64,000 nucleotides of DNA from Streptomyces griseoluteus (lineage in GTDB: Bacteria > Actinomycetota > Actinomycetes > Streptomycetales > Streptomycetaceae): assembly GCF_004784465.1 (NCBI RefSeq), contig NZ_SRRU01000004.1, positions 1 through 64,000 on the forward strand. The letters run 5' to 3'. The position numbers and the translations under genes are program-made. Below, piece by piece: positions 44,756 through 54,024 of the stretch (its first letter is position 1; every line of letters starts with the position of its first letter). The notes under the pieces are model-generated. The model saw only the letters and a list, made by a program, of their open reading frames with translations, had not been told where the DNA came from and ran no database searches.

Positions 44756-46324
44756 CTACCTCCCCCGCCGGGCCGTGCCGAACAGCGAACGGGTGATCTC
44801 CCGGCCGAGCTGCGTGCCCACCGAGCGCGCCAGGGACCTGAACATCCCGCTGCCGACGACCTGTTCCACCAGCGAGGGCTCCTCGGCCGGCGCCTTCTCC
44901 CGCCTGGCCCCGGGCGCCTCGGCGGGAGGCCGGGCCCGGGCCGCCGTCAGCTTCTCGTACGCCGACTCGCGGTCCACAGCCTGTGCATAACGTCCGTACA
45001 GTGGCGATTCCCGCACCGCCCGGTCCAGCTCGGCCGCGTCCACCGGGCCCATCAGGGACTCCGGGGCGCGCAGCCGGGTGGCGGCGACCGGGGTGGGAGC
45101 GCCGTTCTCGCTGAGCACGGTGATCACGGCCTCGCCGGTGCCGAGCCCGGTGAGCAGTTCCTCCAGGCCGTACGGGGAGTCGGGGAAGGTCTGCACGGTC
45201 GCCTTCAGCGCCTTCTGGTCGTCCGGGGTGAAGGCGCGCAGGGCGTGCTGGACCCGGTTGCCGAGCTGGCCGAGCACGTCGGAGGGGACGTCCTTGGGGG
45301 TCTGGGTCACGAAGAAGACGCCGACGCCCTTGGACCGGATCAGCCGCACGGTCTGGGTGATGGCGTCCAGGAACGCGGCCGAGGCGCCGTGGAAGAGCAG
45401 ATGTGCCTCGTCGAAGAAGAACACCAGCTTCGGCTTGTCGGTGTCCCCCACCTCGGGCAGATCGTGGAAGAGGTCGGCCAGCAGCCACATCAGGAACGTG
45501 GAGAACAACTGCGGCTTGTCCTGCACCGCGGGCAGCTCCAGTACGGAGACCAGGCCGCGCCCGTCCGGGGCGAGGCGCAGCAGGCCGGCGGTGTCGAACT
45601 CGGGCTCGCCGAAGAAGTCCGCCATGCCCTGCGCCTCGAACGCGGTCAGCGACCGCAGGATCACCCCGGCCGTTGCGGTGGACAGGCCGCCGATGTCCCT
45701 CAGTTCGGGCTTGCCCTCGTCGGAGGTGAGGAAGGCGACGACCGCGCGCAGGTCCTTGAGGTCGATCAGCTCCAGGCCCTTTATGTCGGCGTAGTGGAAG
45801 ATCAGGCCGAGGGACTGTTCCTGAGTACGGTTCAGGCCCAGCACCTTGGAGAGCAGTACGGGCCCGAAGCTGGTGACGGTGGCCCGCACCGGGATGCCGT
45901 GGCCCATCCCGCCGAGCGCCAGGAACTCCACCGGGAACCCCTCGGCCGACCAGCTCTGCCCGGTCTGAGCCGCGCGCGTGCTCACCCGGTCCCCGCCCTG
46001 GCCGGGCCGGGCGATGCCGGAGAGGTCGCCCTTGACGTCCGCGAGGAACACCGGGACGCCCTGGGCGGAGAGTTGCTCGGCGACGAGCTGGAGCGTCTTG
46101 GTCTTGCCGGTGCCGGTGGCGCCCGCGACCAGTCCGTGCCGGTTCAGCATCGGCAGCGGCACCCGTACCTGCGCGTCCGGGTGGCACACCCCGTCCCACA
46201 GCAGCGCGCCGAGGTCCAGCGCCGGACCGGTGAAGGTATAGCCGGCCGCGATCGGGCGGGCCACGTCGGGCAGTTGTGCCGCGCCGGAACCGTCGGGGGC
46301 GGGCGTGGTCGCGCTGTCGCTCAT
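44756..46324 (-). CDS. HerA/DUF853-type helicase-like ATPase
   Basis: 522 residues. Walker A GATGTGKTKT (about 69-78), Walker B FFFDEAHLLF, and a motif FVTQTPKDVPSDVLGQLGNRVQHALRAF typical of the DUF853/HerA group (E. coli YjgR). P-loop ATPase with RecA-like fold; role in DNA metabolism is presumed. A charged Ala/Glu/Pro linker (about 470-490) precedes a C-terminal helical end. ATG 46324 follows GAGGGG. It is divergent from the gene at 46456. Confidence 0.87.
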   Translation of the reverse strand: MSDSATTPAPDGSGAAQLPDVARPIAAGYTFTGPALDLGALLWDGVCHPDAQVRVPLPMLNRHGLVAGATGTGKTKTLQLVAEQLSAQGVPVFLADVKGDLSGIARPGQGGDRVSTRAAQTGQSWSAEGFPVEFLALGGMGHGIPVRATVTSFGPVLLSKVLGLNRTQEQSLGLIFHYADIKGLELIDLKDLRAVVAFLTSDEGKPELRDIGGLSTATAGVILRSLTAFEAQGMADFFGEPEFDTAGLLRLAPDGRGLVSVLELPAVQDKPQLFSTFLMWLLADLFHDLPEVGDTDKPKLVFFFDEAHLLFHGASAAFLDAITQTVRLIRSKGVGVFFVTQTPKDVPSDVLGQLGNRVQHALRAFTPDDQKALKATVQTFPDSPYGLEELLTGLGTGEAVITVLSENGAPTPVAATRLRAPESLMGPVDAAELDRAVRESPLYGRYAQAVDRESAYEKLTAARARPPAEAPGARREKAPAEEPSLVEQVVGSGMFRSLARSVGTQLGREITRSLFGTARRGR

Positions 46325-46455
46325 CTCAAGGCCCCTCGTCCCGGCCACCGCCACTGCCGGTAGTCGCCGTAATGCCCGCTTTGCCGTGTCTTTTTCAGCG
46401 TCGCACTCCGCCGCCATGGCTGCGCCCGGAACGTCTGGGCCGGTAGGCTTTCCGT

Positions 46456-46752
46456 GTGATCTTCAAGCGCATCGGAAACGGCCGGCCGTACCCCGACCAC
46501 GGCCGGGAGAGCACCCGGCAGTGGGCGGACGTCGCGCCGCGCCCGGTCCGCCTCGATCAGCTCGTGACCACCAAGCAGCAGCTCGACCTGGAGACGCTGC
46601 TCGCCGAGGACTCCACGTTCTACGGCGACCTCTTCGCCCACGTCGTGAAGTGGCAGGGCGACCTCTATCTGGAGGACGGGCTGCACCGCGCGGTCCGCGC
46701 CGCGCTCCAGCAGCGCCAGGTGCTGCACGCCCGCGTCCTCGAACTGGGCTGA
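46456..46752 (+). CDS. small conserved actinobacterial protein with ParB-like core
   Basis: 98 residues. Highly conserved wording in Streptomyces (IFKRIGNGRPYPDHGR at the start). The centre and end (VRLDQLVTT, VKWQGDLYLEDGLHRAVRAAL, VLHARVLEL) resemble the short ParB/Srx nuclease fold in which the DGxHR motif binds nucleotide. It is often labelled as VapB-family in databases, but no toxin gene is adjacent, so I doubt that name. Confidence 0.7.
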   Translation: MIFKRIGNGRPYPDHGRESTRQWADVAPRPVRLDQLVTTKQQLDLETLLAEDSTFYGDLFAHVVKWQGDLYLEDGLHRAVRAALQQRQVLHARVLELG

Positions 46753-46875
46753 CGGGCGTTCCGGGCAAGCCCGACTGGCCCGTACGGCCCGCCGGTTACC
46801 CCTTTCGGGTTCGGCTACGCCGGATGGACTGATCATCTAATAGGCATCGCGGCCTCGGCGCACTACGCTGCGCTC

Positions 46876-47517
46876 ATGAGCATGCTGACTCCCCCCGGCA
46901 TGGGCGGTAAATACCGGATCACAGGGGACACCTACCCTCGGATGCGCCCGCCCCGGCGACGCGGCAGGCTCGTCGCCGCCGTCGTGGCCTCCGTGGCCGC
47001 GCTGGGCGTCGCCGGCTGGGGCACGCTGCAGCTCATCGACGTCTTCACCGGCGGCGACGGCTCGGTGTCCGGCCACGCGGCGGACTGCCGCACCAAGGTC
47101 GCCAAGGCGGCTCCGGTCAAGGCCCTGCCCAAGCCCGGCACCATCACCGTGAACGTCTACAACGCCACCACGCGCTCCGGGCTCGCCAAGCAGACGGCGG
47201 ACGAGCTGAAGAAGCGCGGCTTCAAGATCGGCGACGTGGGCAACGCGGACAAGCAGTTCGACAAGAAGGTCAAGGGCACCGGGATGCTCATCGGTCCCGC
47301 CACCGCCCTCGACACCACGCTGCCGGTGCTGGGCACCCAGCTCACCGACGCCGAGCGGCGTACCGACGCCGCCCGTAAGGGCACCGAGCTGGACCTGGTC
47401 ATCGGGGACAAGTTCAAGGCCCTCACCCAGCGGCCGGCGGCCGACAGCGCGGTGACCAGGCTGACCGCGCCGGAACAGGTGGCCGCGGTCACGACCACCA
47501 AGAAGAAGACCTGCTGA
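46876..47517 (+). CDS. membrane-anchored LytR C-terminal-domain protein
   Basis: 213 residues. Cytoplasmic basic N terminus (YPRMRPPRRRGR), one membrane helix (about 34-52), then an external LytR_C domain with the pattern TVNVYNATTRSGLAKQTADELKKRGF. Such stand-alone LytR_C proteins are thought to act with wall-polymer ligases in actinobacteria. ATG 46876; an ATG two codons later also possible. Confidence 0.85.
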   Translation: MSMLTPPGMGGKYRITGDTYPRMRPPRRRGRLVAAVVASVAALGVAGWGTLQLIDVFTGGDGSVSGHAADCRTKVAKAAPVKALPKPGTITVNVYNATTRSGLAKQTADELKKRGFKIGDVGNADKQFDKKVKGTGMLIGPATALDTTLPVLGTQLTDAERRTDAARKGTELDLVIGDKFKALTQRPAADSAVTRLTAPEQVAAVTTTKKKTC

Positions 47518-47530
47518 ACCCGACAGCACG

Positions 47531-47568
47531 AGGAAGGGGGGCCACCCGACCGGGCGGCCCCCCTTCCT
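47531..47568. terminator. convergent terminator before upp
   Basis: 13-bp perfect stem AGGAAGGGGGGCC with complement (47531-47543 and 47556-47568). Confidence 0.85.
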
Positions 47569-47578
47569 GTCCTCGTAC

Positions 47579-48214
47579 CTACTCGGCGGCGCCGTACAGG
47601 CGGTCGCCCGCGTCGCCCAGGCCCGGCACGATGTAGCCCTGCTCGTTCAGGCGCTCGTCCACCGCGGCGGTGACCACGGTGACCGGGGTGCCGGCCAGCT
47701 CGCGCTCCAGGATCTCCACGCCCTCGGGGGAGGCCAGCAGGACCACGGCGGTCACGTCGTCGGCGCCGCGGCCGATCAGCTCGCGGATGGCCGCGACCAG
47801 GGTGCCGCCCGTGGCCAGCATCGGGTCCAGGACGTACACCTGGCGGCCGGAGAGGTCGTCCGGCATGCGGGAGGCGTAGGTCTCCGCCTGGAGCGTCTCC
47901 TCGTTGCGGATCATGCCCAGGAAGCCCACCTCGGCCGTCGGCAGCAGCCGGACCATGCCGTCCAGCATGCCCAGGCCGGCGCGCAGGATCGGCACCACCA
48001 GCGGGCGCGGACGGGCGAGCTTGACGCCGGTGGTCCGGGCGACCGGGGTCTGGACGTCGACGGCCTCGGTGCGCACGTCCCGCGTGGCCTCGTAGGCGAG
48101 CAGGGTGACCAGCTCGTCGGCGAGACGGCGGAAGGTCGCGGAGTCGGTGCGCTGGTCGCGCAGCGTGGTGAGCTTGTGAGCGACCAGGGGGTGGTCGACG
48201 ACGTGGAGACGCAT
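47579..48214 (-). CDS. upp: uracil phosphoribosyltransferase
   Basis: 211 residues. Converts uracil and PRPP to UMP in pyrimidine salvage. Motifs: [25 protein letters not shown], the PRPP loop [12 protein letters not shown], and the uracil-binding end [19 protein letters not shown] 48214. Short divergent gap to the gene at 48311. Confidence 0.97.
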   Translation of the reverse strand: MRLHVVDHPLVAHKLTTLRDQRTDSATFRRLADELVTLLAYEATRDVRTEAVDVQTPVARTTGVKLARPRPLVVPILRAGLGMLDGMVRLLPTAEVGFLGMIRNEETLQAETYASRMPDDLSGRQVYVLDPMLATGGTLVAAIRELIGRGADDVTAVVLLASPEGVEILERELAGTPVTVVTAAVDERLNEQGYIVPGLGDAGDRLYGAAE

Positions 48215-48310
48215 GCCTTCAACAGTAACCGTGCCCGCCCTGTGCCTCGTCTCGGCATCAAAACGCCCGTCCGGGGGAATGCGCACAGGACCGACCGGGG
48301 TGGTGAAACC

Positions 48311-48535
48311 GTGGCTGACCTGCCGAACCTGCCGAACAACGGCCCGGCGACGACCGGGGAGATCGGGCCCTTCAGGCCTCCGCGGCCCGAGACGGACGCC
48401 GAACGCAGGCGCCGCCGGGCCCAGTTCCTCCGCGACCTGGCCGAGGCCCGGCAACTGCGCGACCGGGTCCAGCCGCGCCGCGCCAAGGCGGCCCGGCTGC
48501 GCCACGCCATGCGCATGCGAACGTTCCGCTGGTAG
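48311..48535 (+). CDS. small basic hypothetical protein
   Basis: 74 residues, N-terminal Pro/Asn-rich segment, then a long basic helix ([43 protein letters not shown]). The GTG at 48311 follows GGGGTGGT. Similar proteins are seen next to upp in Streptomyces; function unknown. Confidence 0.6.
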   Translation: MADLPNLPNNGPATTGEIGPFRPPRPETDAERRRRRAQFLRDLAEARQLRDRVQPRRAKAARLRHAMRMRTFRW

Positions 48536-48846
48536 CCCCGGCCGTCGTACGGTCCTGTCAGCAGGCACCGGGGAAAGCTCCCGGCGAGGATGATCGGCGC
48601 TCACGAGGCCACGTACGATCCGCAGGTGGCGGCATGCGCTGGTGAGCTCTTTACGGACCCACGGTCGGCCGTTTGGTGACGGTCGGCCGAAACAGCCGGA
48701 CACAGGGAGCCGAAGACGTCCCCTGAACGACTTGTTTCTGCCACGATTCCCAGTGGGCGGACCCCGGAGCGCAGCTGCTCCCCCGCCCGGACCTCCGCCG
48801 GGGGGACCCCCCGACCGGCACACCTATGACCAGTGGGAGAGTCACG
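48536..48846. other. gap upstream of the tadA operon
   Basis: No gene. Contains two GGTCGGCCG repeats 18 bases apart (48663 and 48681) and a GC-rich palindrome near 48790-48815. The promoter of the 48847 gene should be here, but no clear -10/-35 pair is seen. Confidence 0.45.
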
Positions 48847-49383
48847 GTGTACTTCGCCGCACTGCTCGCGCGCACCGAAGACGGGTGGGAAGCGAGCGAC
48901 ACGGAGCTCGACGATGTGGAGACCCTGTCCGATCTGGCCGACCTCGCCCGCGAGGCCTCGCCGGAGGAGGACACGGTGCTCGTCCTGATCGAGCAGGAGG
49001 ACTCCTGGTTCGGGGTCGTCCGGGTGGACGGGGAGGAGGACCCCCGTATCTATGTCTCCGACGCGGCCGCCGCCGCCCGCAGCGCCTACGGGGAGCTGCT
49101 CCTCACCGATGAGCTGCTGGGCCGCGAGCCCGGCGCGGACGACGGGCCCGACCTGGACTCCCTGGACCTCGACGGCACCGAGGACGGGGAGGCCGAGGAG
49201 ACGGAGGACGACGAGGAGTCCCCGGACACCGACGCCGTCCCGCACAGCCCGGTCGGCGACCGCGAGATCCTCGGCGATCTCGGGATCGGCGAGAAGGAGC
49301 TGCGCGCCCTGGACGCGAACGACGCCCTGGGCACGATCGCCGAGGTGCTGGGCGCCTCGGAAGTACTGGAGACCGTCCGCTGA
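48847..49383 (+). CDS. TadA-associated acidic protein
   Basis: 178 residues, very acidic. Known as 'tRNA adenosine deaminase-associated protein' from its constant position before tadA. Pattern YFAALLARTEDGWEASDTELDDVE at the start; a central Asp/Glu-rich linker (about 100-135), then a C-terminal helical piece (LGDLGIGEKELRALDAND). GTG 48847 has GGGAG 8 bases upstream. tadA starts 35 bases after its stop. Confidence 0.85.
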   Translation: MYFAALLARTEDGWEASDTELDDVETLSDLADLAREASPEEDTVLVLIEQEDSWFGVVRVDGEEDPRIYVSDAAAAARSAYGELLLTDELLGREPGADDGPDLDSLDLDGTEDGEAEETEDDEESPDTDAVPHSPVGDREILGDLGIGEKELRALDANDALGTIAEVLGASEVLETVR

Positions 49384-49418
49384 CCGCGCCGCACGAGATC
49401 CGAGGAAGCGCGGACCCG

Positions 49419-49874
49419 GTGCGCGACCCCTGGCGTCCCGCGATGCGGCTCGCCCTGGCCGAGGCCGGGCGGGCCGCGCTCGGCGGTGACGTCCCGGTGG
49501 GCGCCGTCGTGCTCGGCCCGGACGGCACCACCGTGCTGGGCGCCGGGCACAACGAGCGTGAGGCGACCGGTGATCCGACCGCCCACGCCGAGGTACTGGC
49601 ACTGCGCCGGGCCGCCGCCGCGCTCGGCGAGTGGCGGCTGACCGGCTGCACGCTGGTGGTGACGCTGGAGCCGTGCACGATGTGCGCGGGCGCCCTGGTC
49701 CAGTCCCGCGTCGAACGGGTCGTCTACGGCGCCCGCGACGACAAGGCGGGCGCGGCCGGCTCGCTCTGGGACGTCGTACGCGACCGGCGGCTCAACCACC
49801 GGCCGGAGGTCGTGGAGGGCGTGCTCGCCGAGGAGTGCGCCCGGCCGCTGACGGAGTTCTTCAGAGGGCGCTGA
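49419..49874 (+). CDS. tadA: tRNA-specific adenosine deaminase TadA
   Basis: 151 residues. Zinc-dependent cytidine-deaminase fold: HAE in DPTAHAEVLALR and PCTMCAGAL supply the zinc ligands and proton shuttle. It changes A34 to inosine in tRNA-Arg(ACG), essential in most bacteria. GTG 49419 has GAGGAAG about 10 bases upstream; homology starts about 13 codons earlier in frame, near the preceding stop, but no normal start codon is there. Confidence 0.93.
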   Translation: MRDPWRPAMRLALAEAGRAALGGDVPVGAVVLGPDGTTVLGAGHNEREATGDPTAHAEVLALRRAAAALGEWRLTGCTLVVTLEPCTMCAGALVQSRVERVVYGARDDKAGAAGSLWDVVRDRRLNHRPEVVEGVLAEECARPLTEFFRGR

Positions 49875-49954
49875 AGAAGTCCCGAAAGCCCTGCTGGGAG
49901 GGGCTCCGGCCATCGATTTCTGCCGACGGGGCACCTTGCTGTAAGGTCTCCCTC

Positions 49955-50039
49955 GGTAGCGTGTCCGAGCGGCCGAAGGAGCTCGCCTCGAAAGCGAGTG
50001 TGGCGCAAGTCACCGAGGGTTCAAATCCCTCCGCTACCG
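49955..50039 (+). tRNA. tRNA-Ser(CGA)
   Basis: 85 nt with long variable arm; acceptor GGTAGCG/CGCTACC, anticodon loop CTCGAAA (CGA), T-arm GAGGG-TTCAAAT-CCCTC. CCA not encoded. TAAGGT 14 bases upstream may be the -10 element. Confidence 0.97.
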
Positions 50040-50044
50040 CTTGA

Positions 50045-50074
50045 GAAGGGCCCCGTCTTCGGACGGGGCCCTTC
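50045..50074 (+). terminator. tRNA-Ser(CGA) terminator
   Basis: 13-bp perfect stem GAAGGGCCCCGTC with complement and a TTCG loop. Confidence 0.88.
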
Positions 50075-50200
50075 GTGCGTCCCGCCTCGGCGCTTCCAAT
50101 TGACAATCGTGGCCGTCCTGTTGGGTGCGCGAAGGCCCGTGGCGGTTACACTCGCCGCCGCAGGCAGGTCAGTGGGGCCGATGGGACAGGGGAGGCCGCG

Positions 50201-50380
50201 GTGGCGGTGAACGCCAAGAAGATCGTCGTGTTCGCGCTCGTGGTCTTCGCCATGTACGTGATCATCACGGACCCGGCCAAGGCGGCCGACTACGTCCAGA
50301 TAGCCTTCGAGGGCATATCGGACGCCGCCGGGGCCATCGGGGACTTCATGACCTGGGTCGTGGACGGCGCGAAGAACTGA
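50201..50380 (+). CDS. 59-residue single-pass membrane protein
   Basis: GTG start with GGGGAGG upstream. One membrane helix (KIVVFALVVFAMYVII), then a short amphipathic end (YVQIAFEGISDAAGAIGDFMTWVVDGAKN). Conserved beside the Dabb gene in Streptomyces; function unknown. The next gene starts 29 bases later. Confidence 0.72.
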   Translation: MAVNAKKIVVFALVVFAMYVIITDPAKAADYVQIAFEGISDAAGAIGDFMTWVVDGAKN

Positions 50381-50408
50381 CCGGCCGAAAGAGCAAGAGG
50401 TACGCCGC

Positions 50409-50702
50409 ATGATCCGGCACCTGGTCCTGTTCAAGCTCAACGAGGGTGTCGAGCGCGACGACCCGCGCGTCCAGGAGGGCGTGGCCGCCTTCCGCGCCCT
50501 CGGCGGGCAGATCGACGAGCTGCGCTCCTGGGAATGCGGCTGGAACGTCACGGACCGCCCCATCGCCTACGACTTCGCCATCAACTCCTCCGTCGAGGAC
50601 ACCGGCGCCCTCCAGCGCTACCTGGACCACCCCGCCCATCAGGCGGGCGTCGCGCTGTGGCGGGAGTTCGCCACGTGGGTGATCGCCGACTACGAGTTCT
50701 GA
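50409..50702 (+). CDS. Dabb-family dimeric alpha/beta barrel protein
   Basis: 97 residues of the stress-responsive A/B barrel family: IRHLVLFKL at the start, conserved WECGWNVTDRPIAYDFAI and YLDHPAHQA. Members act as small dimeric barrels, often with unknown ligand. AAGAGG before ATG 50409. Confidence 0.9.
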   Translation: MIRHLVLFKLNEGVERDDPRVQEGVAAFRALGGQIDELRSWECGWNVTDRPIAYDFAINSSVEDTGALQRYLDHPAHQAGVALWREFATWVIADYEF

Positions 50703-50725
50703 GGGCCGGGCAGGCCCGGAACGCG

Positions 50726-50752
50726 AGCCCTCCGCCGTTACGGCGGGGGGCT
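50726..50752 (+). terminator. terminator after the Dabb gene
   Basis: 12-bp stem AGCCCTCCGCCG with complement (one G-U), loop TTA, followed by GTTTCG. Confidence 0.78.
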
Positions 50753-50893
50753 GTTTCGTGTCCGGCGATCCATCCATTGGCGTCGTTTGAGGGCCAACAC
50801 GGCGTTATGCGGTGCTTGCACACAGTGCACATGTCTTGTGATGCTATGACCGCTTTTGACGGATGATTGACCGATGAAGAGGTGGCGTTGACC

Positions 50894-51739
50894 GTGTCGG
50901 CCAGTACTGCGCCGCCCCAGGCGGAGGCGCCCGCGAACCTCCCCGAGCCCTCCGCCGCACCTCCTCCCGAGAAGCGCCGGGGCGCCGACACCCGCGCCCT
51001 GACCCAGGTGCTCTTCGGCGAGCTGAAGAACCTGACGCCCGGCACCCCGGAGCACAACCGGGTCCGCGGGGCACTCATCGAGGCCAACCTCCCGCTGGTG
51101 CGCTACGCGGCCGCCCGCTTCCGCTCCCGCAACGAGCCGATGGAGGACGTGGTCCAGGTCGGCACCATCGGGCTGATCAACGCCATCGACCGCTTCGACC
51201 CCGACCGGGGCGTGCAGTTCCCGACCTTCGCCATGCCGACCGTGGTCGGCGAGATCAAGCGGTACTTCCGGGACAACGTCCGCACCGTGCACGTACCGCG
51301 CCGACTGCACGAGCTGTGGGTGCAGGTGAACGGGGCCACCGAGGACCTCACCACCGCGCTCGGCAGATCACCGTCCACCGCCGAGATCGCCGAGCGCCTG
51401 AGGATCAGCGAGGAGGAGGTGCTGTCCTGCATCGAGGCGGGACGCTCGTACCACGCGACCTCGCTGGAGGCCGCTCAGGAGGGCGACGGGCTGCCCGGAC
51501 TGCTGGACCGCATCGGGTACGAGGACCCGGCGCTGGACGGCGTCGAGCACCGCGACCTGGTCCGGCACCTGCTGGTCCAGCTCCCCGAGCGTGAGCAGCG
51601 CATCCTGCTGCTCCGCTACTACAGCAACCTGACCCAGTCGCAGATCAGCGCCGAACTCGGTGTCTCCCAGATGCACGTCTCCCGGCTGCTCGCCCGGAGC
51701 TTCCAGCGGCTCAGATCGGCCAACCGGATCGAGGCATGA
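50894..51739 (+). CDS. sigF: RNA polymerase sigma factor SigF
   Basis: 281 residues. SigB/SigF-type sigma factor with regions 2, 3 and 4; region 2.2-2.4 is [27 protein letters not shown], and region 4 ends with [23 protein letters not shown]. In Streptomyces SigF is a late sporulation factor needed for spore pigment and wall. The start GTG 50894 is inferred from AAGAGG 9 bases upstream; TTG 50867 or GTG 50882 would lengthen it. It is followed by the paralogue sigN. Confidence 0.93.
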   Translation: MSASTAPPQAEAPANLPEPSAAPPPEKRRGADTRALTQVLFGELKNLTPGTPEHNRVRGALIEANLPLVRYAAARFRSRNEPMEDVVQVGTIGLINAIDRFDPDRGVQFPTFAMPTVVGEIKRYFRDNVRTVHVPRRLHELWVQVNGATEDLTTALGRSPSTAEIAERLRISEEEVLSCIEAGRSYHATSLEAAQEGDGLPGLLDRIGYEDPALDGVEHRDLVRHLLVQLPEREQRILLLRYYSNLTQSQISAELGVSQMHVSRLLARSFQRLRSANRIEA

Positions 51740-52052
51740 CCGGCGCACGGGAGCACGGAACGGAAAACAGCAGGTAGCAGCCGTTCGCATGCGGGATCGA
51801 ATGATCACCGTCAGGAGCGAATCACGGCACGTCGGCAGTGTCGGCAATTGTGCGCCGAAAGCCCGTCAGACCCCGTTCTGCCAGGGCTTCTTGGCGTCTC
51901 ACGTGTCGACATGTCACTACAGCGCGTTGCCGACATGTGACATTCTGCGGGAAGCGCGTTTGCCGAGGCTTCGGCTCCGGTATTCAGGTGAAGGCCGTGC
52001 TGTTCGATCAGGACAGTGCGCCGCGACCGTCCCGCGACCCAAAGGGGGTGGC
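51740..52052. other. sigF-sigN intergenic region
   Basis: Gene-free. CGACATGT occurs twice, 24 bases apart (51907 and 51931), and ATGTCAC/GTGACAT form an inverted pair. TTGCCG at 51927 and CATTCT at about 51940 are a poor promoter match. The developmental promoter of sigN is expected here. Confidence 0.5.
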
Positions 52053-53012
52053 ATGTCCGCAGAACAGGGCAGCTCGAAGGTGCTCACGAAGACCGTGGCA
52101 GCGCCGCAGAAGCTCGACGCTCTCGACGTCCTCGACGGCTTCGAGGGCGCTGAGGCCCTCGACGCCGCGCCCGCCCCCGCCGTCCCGGCACCGGCGCCCG
52201 ACGCGGCCCCGGCCGCCGGGGAGGCCGCAGAACTGCCGGTGCCCTCGGGGGACATCGACACCCGCACGCTGTCCCGCTCGCTGTTCCTGCGGCTCGCCGC
52301 GCTCGGCGAGGACAGCCCCGAACGGGGTTACGTCCGGGACACCCTGATCGAGCTGAACCTCCCGCTGGTGCGGTACGCGGCGGCCCGCTTCCGCTCGCGC
52401 AACGAGCCGATGGAGGACATCGTCCAGGTCGGCACCATCGGGCTGATCAAGGCGATCGACCGCTTCGACTGCGAACGGGGCGTGGAGTTCCCGACGTTCG
52501 CCATGCCGACGGTCGTGGGCGAGATCAAGCGGTTCTTCCGCGACACCTCGTGGTCGGTGCGGGTGCCGCGCCGGCTCCAGGAGCTGCGCCTGGCGCTGAC
52601 CAAGGCGAGCGACGAGCTGTCCCAGCGGCTCGACCGCTCCCCGACCGTGCCGGAGCTGGCGGTCGCGCTCGGTGTCTCCGAGGAGGACGTGGTCGACGGT
52701 CTGGCGGTGGGCAACGCCTACACCGCCTCCTCGCTCGACTCCCCGGCCCCCGAGGACGACGGCGGGGAGGGCTCCCTGGCCGACCGCCTCGGCTACGAGG
52801 ACACGGCGCTGGAGGGCGTGGAGTACCGGGAGTCGCTCAAGCCGCTGCTGGCCAAGCTGCCGCCGCGCGAGCGCCGGATCATCATGCTGCGCTTCTTCGC
52901 CAACATGACCCAGTCACAGATCGGCGAGGAGGTCGGCATCTCGCAGATGCACGTCTCGCGGCTGCTGACCCGCACGCTGTCCCAGCTCCGCGAGGGTCTC
53001 GTCTCGGACTGA
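52053..53012 (+). CDS. sigN: RNA polymerase sigma factor SigN (SigB family)
   Basis: 319 residues, 60-70 percent like the SigF core by eye: [26 protein letters not shown] and [23 protein letters not shown]. The N-terminal extension (about 70 residues, Ala/Pro-rich with [18 protein letters not shown]) is absent from typical SigB proteins. In S. coelicolor SigN has a role at the onset of sporulation in the subapical compartment. AAGGGGGTGG precedes ATG 52053. No anti-sigma gene is adjacent. Confidence 0.92.
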   Translation: MSAEQGSSKVLTKTVAAPQKLDALDVLDGFEGAEALDAAPAPAVPAPAPDAAPAAGEAAELPVPSGDIDTRTLSRSLFLRLAALGEDSPERGYVRDTLIELNLPLVRYAAARFRSRNEPMEDIVQVGTIGLIKAIDRFDCERGVEFPTFAMPTVVGEIKRFFRDTSWSVRVPRRLQELRLALTKASDELSQRLDRSPTVPELAVALGVSEEDVVDGLAVGNAYTASSLDSPAPEDDGGEGSLADRLGYEDTALEGVEYRESLKPLLAKLPPRERRIIMLRFFANMTQSQIGEEVGISQMHVSRLLTRTLSQLREGLVSD

Positions 53013-53036
53013 GGGACCCGGAGTCCGACGGACCGA

Positions 53037-53092
53037 AAGGCCCGCCCGGCCCGTGTCGCGCGCTTCGGCGCGGACGCGGGCCGCGGGCTTTT
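53037..53092 (+). terminator. long hairpin after sigN
   Basis: Extended imperfect stem from AAGGCCCGC to GCGGGCTTTT with inner CGCGC-TTCG-GCGCG, ending in four T. Confidence 0.8.
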
Positions 53093-53119
53093 GAGGGGGC
53101 TCCCAGAGGGAGCCGGGGG

Positions 53120-53314
53120 TCACTTCAGCGCGAGCCAGGCGACGGCCGCGACGACGGCCACGGCCACGATGACGCCGATGATGAGGCCGACGCGGGGACC
53201 GGAGGAAGCCGCCTCCTGCTGGCGAGCCGGGGGAGTCTCGTCGACGAACGCGCGGAACATCTGAGTGCTGCCTGCGGGGTCGTAATTGCCCTGGGGGCCC
53301 TGGGTGTTAGCCAT
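53120..53314 (-). CDS. 64-residue tail-anchored membrane protein
   Basis: Polar N-terminal part (NTQGPQGNYDPAGSTQMFRAFVDE) and a single C-terminal membrane helix (VGLIIGVIVAVAVVAAVAWLAL) ending in Lys. Conserved in Streptomyces, function unknown. ATG 53314, weak ribosome binding site. Convergent with sigN. Confidence 0.72.
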   Translation of the reverse strand: MANTQGPQGNYDPAGSTQMFRAFVDETPPARQQEAASSGPRVGLIIGVIVAVAVVAAVAWLALK

Positions 53315-53469
53315 GGGCCGAGACACTAGCGAATCCGGGTGCCCACCCCAAGTGCGGGGCCATGGGGACAGAGGCGGGCAGGTCACCCGCGTTCACCTGC
53401 ACATTTACGATCGCAATACTTGCCTTTGCCAAGTTTTTGCGCCATCGGCCACCGATCTATTTGCCTACA

Positions 53470-53493
53470 GCAACCAAGTATCTCTATGGTTGC
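53470..53493. promoter_or_regulatory. MarR operator overlapping its promoter
   Basis: GCAACCA and TGGTTGC, a 7-bp perfect inverted repeat with a 10-base centre. It overlaps a possible promoter TTGCCT (53461)-18 bases-TATGGT (53485). AT-rich surroundings and a further TTGCC/GGCAA-like half site at about 53424. Confidence 0.65.
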
Positions 53494-53519
53494 CCAAAGC
53501 AACGAATACGGGAGGTGTG

Positions 53520-54011
53520 ATGGCCGAGCAGGCGCAGTTCGAGGAGCTGGCACGTCAGCTCAGTGCCGTCGGCGCCGTGAAGCGCGACATCGGGCGGATA
53601 CTCCCGCCCGACTGCCCGGCCGGTTCGGCCGCCGTGCTGACCCTGCTCGGCCGCCACGAGGAGATGCGCATGAGCAAGCTCGCCGAGCTGCTCGCCGTCG
53701 ACATGTCGGTGACCAGCAGGCATGTCGCCCACGTGGCCGCGCGCGGCTGGATCGAGCGGTCCCCGGACCCGGCGGACAAGCGCTCGCGCATCCTGCGCCT
53801 GACGCCCGCGGGCAACGACCAGCTCGTGGAGCTGTCGCTGCGCACCAGCCGACTGCTCGCCGAGCGGCTGAGCGACTGGACCGACGACGAGGTCGCCCAG
53901 CTCATCCAGCTCATGACCCGGCTGCGCGCGTCGTTCGGCGACTGCCGCTCCGGTGTGCCGAGACCGGCCGCCCCCGTTTCCGCAGAAACCCGTACACCCG
54001 CGATCACGTAA
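53520..54011 (+). CDS. MarR-family transcriptional regulator
   Basis: 163 residues. Winged helix with recognition part MSKLAELLAVDMSVTSRHVAHVAARGWIER and wing DPADKRSRILRLTPAG. Likely a ligand-sensing repressor of the exporter gene that starts 13 bases later. ATG 53520 follows GGGAGG by 4 bases. The operator upstream suggests autoregulation of the whole unit. Confidence 0.9.
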   Translation: MAEQAQFEELARQLSAVGAVKRDIGRILPPDCPAGSAAVLTLLGRHEEMRMSKLAELLAVDMSVTSRHVAHVAARGWIERSPDPADKRSRILRLTPAGNDQLVELSLRTSRLLAERLSDWTDDEVAQLIQLMTRLRASFGDCRSGVPRPAAPVSAETRTPAIT

Positions 54012-54024
54012 GTAAAGGAAGCCC

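Noticed and set aside
46456..46752. Toxin-antitoxin module (VapB label) for the small gene
   Set aside because: No toxin gene adjoins it and the sequence resembles a short ParB-like fold; vapBC at 35791-36425 is the only convincing pair.
48826..48846. ATG at 48826 as start of the TadA-associated gene
   Set aside because: No ribosome binding site in front; the GTG at 48847 has GGGAG at the right distance and fits family length.
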